Under the pieces are notes generated by a model, which did no database searches, was not told the origin of the DNA, and worked only from the letters and a program-made list of their open reading frames with translations. 64,000 bases of DNA from Hyphomicrobiaceae bacterium. GTDB lineage: Bacteria > Pseudomonadota > Alphaproteobacteria > Rhizobiales > Hyphomicrobiaceae. The stretch covers positions 558,001-622,000 of the forward strand of contig JAGRKV010000051.1 in NCBI GenBank assembly GCA_020442165.1, in the 5' to 3' direction. Position 1 is the stretch's first letter, and the number at the start of each line of letters is the position of its first letter. Shown in pieces: positions 26,046 through 35,553 of the stretch. The position numbers and the translations under genes were made by a program.

Positions 26046-27791
26046 ATGACTCACAAGGAGTTCGGTAACGGACATGGCGGCGGTGGGAGTGATGCTCCCA
26101 ATTTCTCAAAGGGTGCGAGGTCTCCGCATCCCGGCGCGGGGCGCCGCAAGGCACTGGTGTTTCCCAAGGGCCGGCTGCTGAAGGACGAGGAGCGCAAGGC
26201 TTTGCGCGAGATCGTCGGGGAAGGTCCGTTCGAGCGCGCACTGCTTATCGAATATCTGCACAAGATCCAGGATCGCGAGGGCTGCCTGCCCGCGGGATTG
26301 CTGCATGCGCTGGCCGAGGCGATGCGCATTCCCATGGCTGCAGTCTATGAGGTGGCGACGTTTTATGCCCACTTCGATGTGATCGCCGACGGTGACGAGC
26401 GCCCAGCCAAGACGACGATCCGTGTTTGCGATTCGCTATCATGCATGCTGGCGGGCGCGGAGCAGCTCATTGCGGCGTTGGAAAGCGAGAAGCTTGATGG
26501 CGTCCGGGTGGTGCGTGCGCCCTGCGTCGGCTCCTGTCATACCGCGCCTGCTGTCCATATCGGCCACAATCACCTCGATCATGCGACGGTGGCGGGCATC
26601 AAGGACAGAGTCGATCACGGTCATGTGCATCCCGTCGTTCCCGATTACCAGACGCTGGAACAGTATCTGGCTGAAGGCGGCTATGGCGTCTTGAAGGATT
26701 GCATCGCGGGCAAGCGGACGGTCGATGAAGTCATTGCGACGCTGTCCGATGGCGGTCTGCGAGGGCTTGGCGGCGCGGGCTTTCCCACCGGCCGCAAATG
26801 GACGTTCGTGCGTGGCTACAAGGGGCCGCGCCTGATGGCGGTCAACGGCGACGAGGGCGAGCCTGGTACGTTCAAGGACCGGCATTATCTCGAAACGCGG
26901 CCGCACGCATTCCTCGAAGGCATGCTGATCGGCGCGTGGGCTGTGGAGGCCGAAGAGGTCTTCATCTATATGCGCGACGAATATCAGGCGGTGCTGGAGA
27001 TCTTGCGCACCGAGTTGCCGAAGCTTGCGGCGGCGGGGCTTGCTCAGCATACCAAGATCACTCTGCGGCGCGGCGCAGGTGCCTACATCTGTGGCGAGGA
27101 AAGCGCCATGATCGAGAGCATCGAGGGCAAGCGCGGCTTGCCGCGGCACCGGCCTCCCTATGTCGCGGAAGTGGGCATCTTCGACCGTCCAACGCTCGTC
27201 AACAACGTCGAGACGCTCTACTGGATTCCCGACATCATCGCCAAGGGAGCGGATTGGTTTGCCGCCCAGGGCAAGAACGGCGCCAAGGGCATGCGGTCCT
27301 ATTCGGTCTCGGGCCGCGTCAAGAAGCCGGGCGTGGTGTTGACCGCAGCGGGCTCGACCGTCAGTGAATTGATCGCGCTTTGTGGCGGCATGCTCGATGG
27401 CCACGCTTTCAAGGGCTACCTGCCGGGTGGCGCATCGGGTGGTATACTACCCGCCTCGATGGGTGATATCCCGCTGGACTTCGGTCAACTAGAAAAGCAT
27501 GGCTGCTTCGTTGGCAGTCATGCCGTCGTGATCCTGTCCGACAACGACGACATGAAGGACGTTGCCCGCAATCTGATGCGCTTCTTCGAGGACGAGAGCT
27601 GCGGGCAATGTACGCCATGCCGGCAGGGCACCGAGAAAGCCTTGAAGCTGATGCAAGAGCCCAACTGGGACAAGCCGCTGCTGGAAGACCTGAGCCAGGT
27701 GATGCGGGACGCCTCCATCTGCGGGCTCGGCCAAGCGGCTGCAAACCCGCTGGTGTCGGTCATCAAGTTCTTCCCCGAGGATTTGAGCTGA
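26046..27791 (+). CDS. fdhB: NAD-dependent formate dehydrogenase, fused NuoE/NuoF-type beta subunit
   Basis: A 581-residue fusion. Residues about 50-200 are a NuoE-like thioredoxin-fold [2Fe-2S] domain, with cysteines in CDSLSCMLAG and APCVGSCHTAPA. From about residue 210 follows a NuoF-like diaphorase with the NADH/FMN motifs GLRGLGGAGFPTGRKW, VNGDEGEPGTFKDR and GAGAYICGEESAMIESIEG, and the 4Fe-4S cysteines ESCGQCTPCRQGT near residue 520. It passes electrons from the catalytic subunit to NAD+. The same fused arrangement is known for the tungsten-type FDH1 of Methylobacterium, while Fds-type enzymes keep the two parts separate. The start has AGGGACGG about eight bases upstream. fdhA follows 78 bases later. 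Confidence 0.92.
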   Translation: MTHKEFGNGHGGGGSDAPNFSKGARSPHPGAGRRKALVFPKGRLLKDEERKALREIVGEGPFERALLIEYLHKIQDREGCLPAGLLHALAEAMRIPMAAVYEVATFYAHFDVIADGDERPAKTTIRVCDSLSCMLAGAEQLIAALESEKLDGVRVVRAPCVGSCHTAPAVHIGHNHLDHATVAGIKDRVDHGHVHPVVPDYQTLEQYLAEGGYGVLKDCIAGKRTVDEVIATLSDGGLRGLGGAGFPTGRKWTFVRGYKGPRLMAVNGDEGEPGTFKDRHYLETRPHAFLEGMLIGAWAVEAEEVFIYMRDEYQAVLEILRTELPKLAAAGLAQHTKITLRRGAGAYICGEESAMIESIEGKRGLPRHRPPYVAEVGIFDRPTLVNNVETLYWIPDIIAKGADWFAAQGKNGAKGMRSYSVSGRVKKPGVVLTAAGSTVSELIALCGGMLDGHAFKGYLPGGASGGILPASMGDIPLDFGQLEKHGCFVGSHAVVILSDNDDMKDVARNLMRFFEDESCGQCTPCRQGTEKALKLMQEPNWDKPLLEDLSQVMRDASICGLGQAAANPLVSVIKFFPEDLS

Positions 27792-27869
27792 TCCGATCCA
27801 AGCGTCCGCAACGCCGTGCGGGCGCACTATGAGAAGTGAACCCAAGACAGATCCGCGAGAGACGAGATC

Positions 27870-30668
27870 ATGACAGAAAAAATCAAGTTCACGCTCGACG
27901 GCCGCCAGGTCGAAGCACAAGCTGGTGAAACAATCTGGCAGGTTGCCAAGCGCGAGGGAGTGGACATTCCGCATCTGTGCTGGAGACCGGAGCCTGGATA
28001 TCGGGCCGATGGCAACTGCCGGGCCTGCATGGTCGAGGTCGAGGGCGAGCGCGTGCTCACTGCTTCGTGCCAGCGCAGGGCGTCGGAGGGCATGAAGGTC
28101 AAGACCGCATCGGAACGCGCGAAGAAGTCGCGCGAGATGGTGTTCGAGCTGCTGCTGGCCGATCAGCCAGCGCGCGATGACGGGCACGATCCCAAGTCCA
28201 GCTTCTGGGGTTGGGTCGACAAGATGGGCATTTCCGCCTCCAGCCGCTATCCCGCTGGCGAAAAGCCCGTCGCTGACAATTCGCATACCGCGATCGCCGT
28301 CAATCTCGATGCCTGCATCAACTGCAACCTGTGTGTGCGTGCGTGTCGCGAAGTGCAGATGAACGACGTCATCGGCATGGCCTATCGCGGGCACGGCGCC
28401 AAAGTGGTGTTCGATTTCGACGACCCCATGGGTACGTCAACGTGCGTAGCTTGCGGGGAATGCGTGCAGGCCTGTCCGACAGGCGCTCTCATGGAAGCTA
28501 GCCTCATCGACAAGGCGACGGGCAAGCGCACGGAATATGAAGACAAGACCGTCGATACGATCTGCCCCTACTGCGGCGTGGGCTGCCAGACCAGTGTCCA
28601 TGTCAAGGACAACCGCGTCCTCTATGTCGATGGCCGCAACGGTCCGGCAAACGAGAACCGCTTATGCGTAAAGGGCCGGTTCGGCTTCGACTATATCCAC
28701 CATCCTGACCGGCTGACGAAGCCGCTGATCCGGCGCGAGGGACAGGCCAAGCGCGAATGCCTTATTCCGCGTACTCGTGACGAGATCATGGAGGTCTTCC
28801 GCGAGGCGACCTGGGATGAGGCGCTCGACATGGCGGCCAAGGGCTTCAAGCGGCTGCGCGACACATGGGGGCCTTCCGCGCTCGCGGGCCTGGGCTCGGC
28901 AAAGGGTTCCAACGAGGAAGCCTATCTGTTCCAGAAGCTGGTCCGGCAGGGCTTCGGCACCAACAACGTCGACCATTGTACGCGCCTGTGCCACGCCTCC
29001 TCGGTGGCGGCGCTGATGGAAGGTGTCAACTCGGGCGCGGTGACGGCTCCGTTCACGGCCGCCAGGGACGCCGAGACGATAATTGTCATCGGCGCTCGGC
29101 CAGCGGAGAACCACCCGGTTGCGGCGACATACCTGAAGCAGGCGGCAGCACGCGGCGCCAACCTCATCATCATGGACCCGCGCGGCCAGCACTCTGGCCT
29201 TGCAAAATACGCCACCCACGTCCTCAACTTCAAGCCGGCGCATGACGTCGCGCTGTTGAATGCCATGCTGCACACCATCATCGAGGAAGGCATGGTGGAC
29301 GTGCAGTACGTGCAGGCCCATACGGAAGGCTATGACGGGTTGCGCTCCAAGGTGCGCGCGTTCTCGCCTGAACGCATGGCGCCGGTGTGCGGCATCGATG
29401 CAGAAGTGATCCGCGAGGTGGCACGACTCTATGCACGGTCCAGGGCATCGCTGATCTTCTGGGGCATGGGCGTGTCGCAGCATACGCACGGCACGGACAA
29501 CTCGCGCTGTCTCATCGCGCTTGCTCTCGTGACTGGCCAGATCGGCCGGCCTGGTACGGGACTTCATCCGCTGCGCGGGCAAAACAACGTGCAGGGCGCC
29601 TCCGATGCCGGCCTCATCCCGATGGTGTTCCCCGATTACATTTCGGTGGAGGACGAGGAGACGCGGCACAAGTACGAGAAGCTGTGGAATACGAAGCTCG
29701 ATCCCAACCGCGGGCTGACCGTCATCGAAATCATGCACTCCATTCACGAGGGCATGGTGAAGGCGATGTATATCATGGGCGAAAATCCGGCGATGTCGGA
29801 TCCCAACGTGCGCCAGGCTCGGCAGGCACTGTGCGAGCTTGAGATGTTCGTGGTGCAGGACATCTTCATGACCGAGACGGCGTGGCAGGCGGACATCGTG
29901 CTGCCAACGTCGGCGCATGCGGAGAAGCTCGGCACCTTTACCAATACCAACCGGCAGGTGCAGATTGGCCGGCCGGTGATTTCACCGCCCGGTGATGCGC
30001 GTCAGGACTGGCAGATCATCCAGGAGATCGCCCAGCGGATGGGGCTCGACTGGAAATATTCGCACGTCTCGGAAGTCTTCACCGAGATGGCGAGCGTGAT
30101 GCCGTCATTCGCAAACATCACCTGGGAGCGACTTGAGCGCGAGGGCTGCGTCACCTATCCGTGCGACGCTCCCGATAAGCCCGGTAACGAGATCATTTTC
30201 TCGCAGTCCTTCCCGACCAAGTCTGGTCGCGCAAAGATCGTTCCCGCTGCTCTGCTCTCGCCGCACGAGTTGCCGGACGATGGCTTCCCGATGGTGCTTA
30301 CAACCGGTCGTCTGCTGGAGCACTGGCACACAGGCTCGATGACGCGGCGTTCGTCAACCCTCGATGCGCTGGAGCCGGAAGCGATCGCCGGGCTCAATCC
30401 ACGCGACATGGAGCGTATGGGCATCGAGGCGGGCGACATGGTGGCGGTGGCTACGCGGCGGGGTGAGATCGTGGTGAAGGCGCGTGCCGATCGCGATACG
30501 GCGGAAGGCATGGTGTTCATACCCTTCGCGTTCGCCGAGGCACCCGCCAACGCGCTCACCAATCCGCAGCTCGATCCGATGGGCAAGATCCCCGAGTTCA
30601 AGTTCTGTGCCTGCAAGGTCGAGAAGGTGGCGGAGCCGGTCAAGGAAAAGGCGGACGCAGCGGAGTGA
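27870..30668 (+). CDS. fdhA: Formate dehydrogenase, molybdo-/tungsto-pterin catalytic subunit
   Basis: A 932-residue subunit oxidising formate to CO2. It begins with a NuoG-type [2Fe-2S] domain (DIPHLCWRPEPGYRADGNCR, then CxxC-type ligands). Two 4Fe-4S motifs follow (CINCNLCVRACREVQ and CVACGECVQACPTGAL), then a further cluster site at CPYCGVGCQTSV and the bis-MGD domain. The active-site Cys-His pair is visible in DHCTRLCHASSV, so this is a cysteine-type enzyme. The C-terminal cofactor-binding domain begins near FPMVLTTGRLLEHWHTGSMT. Length and architecture match the NAD-linked soluble Fdh1A/FdsA group. No fdhD or fdsD accessory gene follows; the next gene is the convergent cydC only four bases away. 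It completes the path oxalate to formate to CO2 plus NADH. Confidence 0.94.
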   Translation: MTEKIKFTLDGRQVEAQAGETIWQVAKREGVDIPHLCWRPEPGYRADGNCRACMVEVEGERVLTASCQRRASEGMKVKTASERAKKSREMVFELLLADQPARDDGHDPKSSFWGWVDKMGISASSRYPAGEKPVADNSHTAIAVNLDACINCNLCVRACREVQMNDVIGMAYRGHGAKVVFDFDDPMGTSTCVACGECVQACPTGALMEASLIDKATGKRTEYEDKTVDTICPYCGVGCQTSVHVKDNRVLYVDGRNGPANENRLCVKGRFGFDYIHHPDRLTKPLIRREGQAKRECLIPRTRDEIMEVFREATWDEALDMAAKGFKRLRDTWGPSALAGLGSAKGSNEEAYLFQKLVRQGFGTNNVDHCTRLCHASSVAALMEGVNSGAVTAPFTAARDAETIIVIGARPAENHPVAATYLKQAAARGANLIIMDPRGQHSGLAKYATHVLNFKPAHDVALLNAMLHTIIEEGMVDVQYVQAHTEGYDGLRSKVRAFSPERMAPVCGIDAEVIREVARLYARSRASLIFWGMGVSQHTHGTDNSRCLIALALVTGQIGRPGTGLHPLRGQNNVQGASDAGLIPMVFPDYISVEDEETRHKYEKLWNTKLDPNRGLTVIEIMHSIHEGMVKAMYIMGENPAMSDPNVRQARQALCELEMFVVQDIFMTETAWQADIVLPTSAHAEKLGTFTNTNRQVQIGRPVISPPGDARQDWQIIQEIAQRMGLDWKYSHVSEVFTEMASVMPSFANITWERLEREGCVTYPCDAPDKPGNEIIFSQSFPTKSGRAKIVPAALLSPHELPDDGFPMVLTTGRLLEHWHTGSMTRRSSTLDALEPEAIAGLNPRDMERMGIEAGDMVAVATRRGEIVVKARADRDTAEGMVFIPFAFAEAPANALTNPQLDPMGKIPEFKFCACKVEKVAEPVKEKADAAE

Positions 30669-30672
30669 GGGA

Positions 30673-32397
30673 TTAACTCACACCACCGTGCCACAGCGGA
30701 TCGCCGCCGGACACCAGGATTTCATCTGGGGTCCCGCGCGCGATCACGCGCCCCTGATCGAGCACGATGATCTCGTGCATGCGCTCGAGTGCCGCCGGCT
30801 GATGTGTGATGAGCAGAACGCCGCAGTCGCGTCGCGCTTCAAGTACTGCATCCAGGAGTGCCCGTGCGGTTGCGGCGTCGAGTCCTTCGGTTGGCTCATC
30901 GAGTATCAGCACGGGAGCTGGGTGTAAAAGTGCGCGTGCCACCGCAAGCCGTCGCGCCTGTCCTCCCGATAGCTGTAACCCTTGGGTGCCGATATAGGTG
31001 GCATAGCCTTTGGGCTGCGCGGCGATGAAGTCGTGAAGCTGGGCTATCTGGCAGACGGCTTCCATTTCAGTTTCGGTGACATCAGCGCGGGCGACGCGGA
31101 GGTTTTCGGCGATCGTGGCTGCGAACAGGTGGGCATTCTGCTCGACGACTGACATGCGGCCGCGAACGTCTTCTCCATTCAGCGTGGCAAGATCGACGCC
31201 GCCCAAAGTGATCCGGCCCGTCGTCGGTGCAATGAAGCGCATCGCGAGGTTTACGAGACTGGACTTGCCTGAACCGCTATGGCCGATCACGGCGACGCGG
31301 CGGCCGGGAGCAATCTCAAAGTTGATGTCCTGAAGTGCTGGTTGTGATGCGCCAGGATAGATCAGGCCGACGCTCTCCATAACCAGTCGCGATGACGATG
31401 TGAGTTGCGCGGCGACAGTTGGCTCGGGGACCGCGGGAGGGGCATCGGCAAGTGCGAACAAGCGCCTGGCGGAAGCAAGGGTGCCCGACAGCGACAGTGC
31501 TGCCAGCGGCAATGCGGCAAGCGCTTCGAAGCTTGCCAGCGCCAGAAGTGCCAACGCTGGCAGGTATGCCGGTGCGATTTGCTGCCGCGATATTGCCGGG
31601 GTGAGGATCAACAGGGCGCATGCCAGCGCCAATCCCATCAGAACCGTCATTGCTGCCTGTGCTGCCGCGCCACGAGCTGCAAGCCGCGTTTCATCCTCGA
31701 TCAGCGTGTCGGATAATTCGTTGATGCGAGTGGCCTGACGTCCGGCGGCGCCATGAACGTGCAACTCGGCAAGTCCTTCGATTGTGTCGACCGTCAGGTT
31801 GTTTAGGCGCGCGCCGCCATTGGTCAACCGCACGCTGGCGTCCCTTCCGGAGCGTGCGAGCAGAACAGGCAGGATTAGAGCCGCCGCAAGCATCAATAGC
31901 AATTGAACCCATGCCAGGAGCGGGCTGTAGGCCGCCATCAGAAACACCACGAATACTGTCGCTATGAGCGCGACCAGTGCCGGTGCAATGAGGCGCAGGA
32001 AGACCAGCTCCAGGCGATCGATGTCGGCCCGCATCCGGGTCATGACATCGCCGGAGCGAAGGCCGCCAAGTCCGAGTGTCATTGTGGGTTCCAGGCGCTC
32101 GAACAGCCAGCTTCTGAGACTGGCCAGGAGCCTGAAGGTTGCCTCGTGGCCGACAACGCGCTCGGCATAGCGGCCAGCCGTGCGGGTGATCGCGAGCCCA
32201 CGGATGATGGCGGCTGGCGTGAAATAGTTGAAGCTCGCTCCGGCGACACCGGCAAGTCCCATGGCCGCAATGAACCAGCCCGAGATGGACATGAGCCCGA
32301 CATTGGCGAGCACGGCGACAAGCGATAGCAGCACCGACAGGGCCATCCAGGACCAGTAGGAACGAAACAGTTTAATGAGACGGACGAGATCCCTCAT
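30673..32397 (-). CDS. cydC: Thiol/heme-exporter ABC subunit CydC
   Basis: A 574-residue half-transporter with six N-terminal membrane spans and a C-terminal ATPase domain. Visible are Walker A GHSGSGKSS, the signature LSGGQARRLAVARALL and Walker B VLILDEPTEGLD. CydDC moves cysteine/glutathione and binds heme, and is needed to assemble cytochrome bd. The gene overlaps cydD by four bases (ATGA), so the two are translationally coupled. It is the last gene of the cyd operon, ending four bases from the convergent fdhA stop, with no terminator visible between them. Confidence 0.92.
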   Translation of the reverse strand: MRDLVRLIKLFRSYWSWMALSVLLSLVAVLANVGLMSISGWFIAAMGLAGVAGASFNYFTPAAIIRGLAITRTAGRYAERVVGHEATFRLLASLRSWLFERLEPTMTLGLGGLRSGDVMTRMRADIDRLELVFLRLIAPALVALIATVFVVFLMAAYSPLLAWVQLLLMLAAALILPVLLARSGRDASVRLTNGGARLNNLTVDTIEGLAELHVHGAAGRQATRINELSDTLIEDETRLAARGAAAQAAMTVLMGLALACALLILTPAISRQQIAPAYLPALALLALASFEALAALPLAALSLSGTLASARRLFALADAPPAVPEPTVAAQLTSSSRLVMESVGLIYPGASQPALQDINFEIAPGRRVAVIGHSGSGKSSLVNLAMRFIAPTTGRITLGGVDLATLNGEDVRGRMSVVEQNAHLFAATIAENLRVARADVTETEMEAVCQIAQLHDFIAAQPKGYATYIGTQGLQLSGGQARRLAVARALLHPAPVLILDEPTEGLDAATARALLDAVLEARRDCGVLLITHQPAALERMHEIIVLDQGRVIARGTPDEILVSGGDPLWHGGVS

Positions 32398-34202
32398 GAA
32401 GTTTCCTCGTCAATCGCGGTGCCTGCACGGCGCAGGCCACCATCTGCCACCTGGCGATCAGCCAGAAGCTCGGCAGGTGTGCCTGAAGCGGTGAGCTGTC
32501 CGTTTTCCAATGCCAGAATGCGGCTCGCTTCCTGAAGTCCTGCAGGCCTGTGCGCTACGGTTATCATCGTTCGTCCGCGCGCCAGATCCGTCAGAGCCTG
32601 GCCAATAAGTATTTCGCTGGAGCGATCGAGATGTGCTGCGGCTTCGTCGATGAGGATAAGTGGCGCATCGCGGTAGAAAGCGCGTGCGAGCGAGATGCGC
32701 TGTGCTTCCCCGCCAGAAAGTCCCGCGCCATGTTCACCGATCACAGTGTCGTAGCCGTCAGGCAGCCGTTCGATGAATTCAGCCGCAAATGCGTGTGTGG
32801 CTGCAAGGCGCACGCGCTCTGGATCAGCAACAGGTCCGTCGAGCGTCATCGCAATGTTCTGGGCGACTGTCGCCTCGAAAAGGTGTGGCTGCTGGCGCAG
32901 GTAGGTTACGGAGCCGAGCCAATGTTCGCGTTCCAGATTGCCGAGCGGGATACCATCAATGAGAATGCGCCCCGATGTTGTTGCGATGAAGCCGAGCAGC
33001 AGGTTGAGCACTGTGGACTTGCCAGCGCCGCTCGGTCCCATGATGGCCACGCGCTCTCCAGCCGCAATCTTGAAACTGAGACCGCAAAGCGCCTGTCGCC
33101 CATCGGGGTATATGACATGCACGTCTTCGAAAATGATGGCCGGCGCACCGGTGCTCTTGCGCTGGCGTGTGCCATTGGCGGGCATGTGAACGGGCAGTTC
33201 ATGAACGGCCAGGATACGTTCGGCGGCACCGATTGCTTCCATACGCGCGTGATAGGCTGTGCCCAGTGTTCGCAACGGCAAATAGAGTTCGGGCGCCAGA
33301 AGCAGCACGAAAAAGCCGTCGAAGAAGGTCATGTCGCCCCACAACAGGCGGAAGCCGACCAGGACGGCAATGATAGCAATCGAGACAGTGGCGAAGAACT
33401 CCAGCACAAGCGACGACAGGAACGCGACGCGGAGCACCCCCATGGTGTCGCGGCGATAGTCGTCCGAGACACGCGCGATGGCCGCCTGCTCACGGCGATC
33501 GGCGTTGAAGACCTTGAGTGTCTTGAGGCCCTGGATAGCATCGAGGAAGTGACCCGACATGCGGGCCAGCCGACGCCACTGGCGCTGGTTGAGGCGCTCG
33601 GCGCCAGCGCCGATCAGCACCATGAATACGGGGATCAGCGGGGCTGTTACGAGGAAGACCAGCGCGGACACCCAATCGAAAGGTGCAACGGCGGCGACAA
33701 TCATCACCGGGATGAGAACTGCTGCACGAGATGCCGGCAGGAACCGTGCGAAGAACGGTTCCACCGCTTGGGGGGCGTCGGTGGCGGCAGCTACGATGCG
33801 CCCGGTTGGCTCGCCGGCAAGGCCGACCGGCCCGATCTTCAGGAGATGTTCGACAAGCTGCCTGCGAAGCGTGCGCTTGACCGTCACGCCTGCGAGATGG
33901 GCTTGCCTCTCGGCTGCGAACGTCACCGTGCCGCGCAGGACGAGCAGCAGAAGCAGGGCTGTGATGAAATTCATCACAGCAGAGAGGTCGCGGCCCTTGA
34001 AAGCGACGGCGTCGACAATGCTGGCAATGAGCCAGGCCTGGGCAATGACAAGAACGCCAGCCATCGCCGAAAGCGTTGTCACTTGCCGCATGTAACGGGC
34101 GGCAAGCGGTTTTTGCTCTGCCAGAAACTCCGCAGCGCGTTTGGTGCGGGAAGCCACTTCTTCGGGCTTGTGCTGTCCGCCGTCCTGGCGGTCAGCCGAC
34201 AT
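32394..34202 (-). CDS. cydD: Thiol/heme-exporter ABC subunit CydD
   Basis: A 602-residue ABC half-transporter. The first about 340 residues hold six membrane spans, after a charged N-terminal stretch of about 35 residues. The ATPase domain contains GPSGAGKSTVLNLL (Walker A), GAGLSGGEAQRISLARAFY (signature) and LILIDEAAAHLD (Walker B). It works as a heterodimer with CydC in the inner membrane. It begins eight bases after the cydX stop. Gene order cydA-cydB-cydX-cydD-cydC keeps all bd oxidase and assembly factors on one transcript. Confidence 0.92.
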   Translation of the reverse strand: MSADRQDGGQHKPEEVASRTKRAAEFLAEQKPLAARYMRQVTTLSAMAGVLVIAQAWLIASIVDAVAFKGRDLSAVMNFITALLLLLVLRGTVTFAAERQAHLAGVTVKRTLRRQLVEHLLKIGPVGLAGEPTGRIVAAATDAPQAVEPFFARFLPASRAAVLIPVMIVAAVAPFDWVSALVFLVTAPLIPVFMVLIGAGAERLNQRQWRRLARMSGHFLDAIQGLKTLKVFNADRREQAAIARVSDDYRRDTMGVLRVAFLSSLVLEFFATVSIAIIAVLVGFRLLWGDMTFFDGFFVLLLAPELYLPLRTLGTAYHARMEAIGAAERILAVHELPVHMPANGTRQRKSTGAPAIIFEDVHVIYPDGRQALCGLSFKIAAGERVAIMGPSGAGKSTVLNLLLGFIATTSGRILIDGIPLGNLEREHWLGSVTYLRQQPHLFEATVAQNIAMTLDGPVADPERVRLAATHAFAAEFIERLPDGYDTVIGEHGAGLSGGEAQRISLARAFYRDAPLILIDEAAAHLDRSSEILIGQALTDLARGRTMITVAHRPAGLQEASRILALENGQLTASGTPAELLADRQVADGGLRRAGTAIDEETS

Positions 34203-34210
34203 AGCTGTTC

Positions 34211-34354
34211 CTAGCTTGTGCGCTTTGAATGGTCATCGCCCCGTTGTTCTTTCGCATCGGGCTCGAATGCTTCCTGGAATTCATACCACATGACATTGAT
34301 GACACCGATGGCAAGTGCTGCCGTGACACCAAGGATCCAAGCGAAGTACCACAT
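34211..34354 (-). CDS. cydX: Cytochrome bd oxidase small subunit CydX
   Basis: A 47-residue protein starting MWYFAWILGVTAALAIGVIN, then VMWYEFQEAFEPD and a charged tail. This is the unmistakable CydX pattern: the conserved N-terminal Met-Trp-Tyr-Phe-Ala-Trp-Ile-Leu-Gly, one membrane span, then an acidic segment after the Trp-Tyr. GAGGGAGAAGAAT precedes the ATG. CydX binds at the CydA interface and stabilises the heme groups of the oxidase. It lies 16 bases after cydB and eight before cydD, so it is in the operon. It is short enough to be missed by length-filtered gene calling. Confidence 0.93.
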   Translation of the reverse strand: MWYFAWILGVTAALAIGVINVMWYEFQEAFEPDAKEQRGDDHSKRTS

Positions 34355-34370
34355 TATTCTTCTCCCTCGC

Positions 34371-35525
34371 TCAATAGGCCGAATGCGAGCGTGCTTCGAT
34401 GTCTTCGACCGTCACCTTGCCCCACATCTTTACATAGCACCACAGCGTGTAGGAGAGGACGATCGGCAGGAAGATCACGACGGCCCAGAACATGACGGTC
34501 AGCGTCAGATGACTAGAGGTTGCGTCCCACGCCGTGAGGCTTGAGTTGGGATTGGAGCTCGATGGCATCACGAATGGGAACATCGACAGCCCGGCCGTGG
34601 CGATGATGCCACCCATTGCCAATGAACTCGTCACGAAGGCCACGTTCGTCTTGTTCTTGTTCGACAACCACCAGGTCACGAGCGGCATGCCCAGCCCCAG
34701 CAACGGCGCCAGCATCGCAACGGGATGGGATTTATATATGGTGAACCATGCACCGCTTTCGCGAACCACTTCCTTGGCAAGCGGATTGGGCAATGCGCCA
34801 TGCGACGGCTCGCTGACGATACGATAGCCGTCGATGCCGAATGCAAGCCAGATGCCTGCAAGCGCGAAGGCGGCGGTGACCAGCGGTGCGAGAATGCAGA
34901 CCGCATCGTGGGCGCGGCCGGCGATGGGGGCGACGGTACGGATCTGAAGCCACACCGCGCCATGCATCGCCAGCATGGCAACGCTGATGACGCCAGCGAG
35001 CAGCGCAAACGGATTGAGAAGACCGAGAAGAGCCCAGATGAACGTCGCGTCGTAGTGCGGCTTCAGCAGGTTATCGAGGTGGAATGGCACACCCTGCAGC
35101 AGGTTCCCGAACGCGACGCCGAAAATCAGCGCCGGAACGAAGCCGCCGACAAAAAGTCCCCAGTCCCAGGTATTGCGCCACGTCGCATCTGTCAGCTTGG
35201 AGCGGTAATCGAAGCCGACCGGCCGGAAGAACAAGCCCATCAGCACCAGCAGCATGGCGAGATAGAAGCCGGAGAAGGCTGCCGCATAGACAGCTGGCCA
35301 GGCGGCAAATATGGCGCCGCCAGCCGTAATCAACCAAACCTGGTTGCCGTCCCAATGCGGTCCGACGGTGTTGATGATGACACGGCGTTCCGCGTCGTTC
35401 TTGCCCAGGAACGGCAGCAGCATGCCGACGCCCATGTCCATGCCATCGGCTATGGCAAATCCGATCAGCAGGATGCCGACCAGCAGCCACCAAATGAGCT
35501 TCAGCGTTTCATAATCGAAAAGCAT
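34371..35525 (-). CDS. cydB: Cytochrome bd ubiquinol oxidase subunit II
   Basis: A 384-residue membrane subunit of the bd oxidase, close to the 379 residues of the E. coli protein. It begins MLFDYETLKLIWWLLVGILL and contains GFAIADGMDMGVGMLLPFLG, the conserved first-helix region, and GPHWDGNQVWLITAGGAIFAAWP. About nine membrane spans are visible. It forms a heterodimer with CydA. It follows cydA after 28 bases. The combination with CydX and CydDC marks a canonical bd-type rather than a cyanide-insensitive CIO-type operon, which normally lacks cydX and cydDC. Confidence 0.94.
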   Translation of the reverse strand: MLFDYETLKLIWWLLVGILLIGFAIADGMDMGVGMLLPFLGKNDAERRVIINTVGPHWDGNQVWLITAGGAIFAAWPAVYAAAFSGFYLAMLLVLMGLFFRPVGFDYRSKLTDATWRNTWDWGLFVGGFVPALIFGVAFGNLLQGVPFHLDNLLKPHYDATFIWALLGLLNPFALLAGVISVAMLAMHGAVWLQIRTVAPIAGRAHDAVCILAPLVTAAFALAGIWLAFGIDGYRIVSEPSHGALPNPLAKEVVRESGAWFTIYKSHPVAMLAPLLGLGMPLVTWWLSNKNKTNVAFVTSSLAMGGIIATAGLSMFPFVMPSSSNPNSSLTAWDATSSHLTLTVMFWAVVIFLPIVLSYTLWCYVKMWGKVTVEDIEARSHSAY

Positions 35526-35553
35526 GATACCTCAGTCCTTCACAGGTTGCTGG

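Noticed and set aside
28662..29918. 418-residue frame on the minus strand across fdhA
   Set aside because: Antisense to the formate dehydrogenase catalytic subunit, no domain and no start signal.
32550..34214. 554-residue frame on the plus strand across cydD
   Set aside because: Antisense to cydD, Cys/His/Glu-rich composition without domain; cydD has full ABC motifs.
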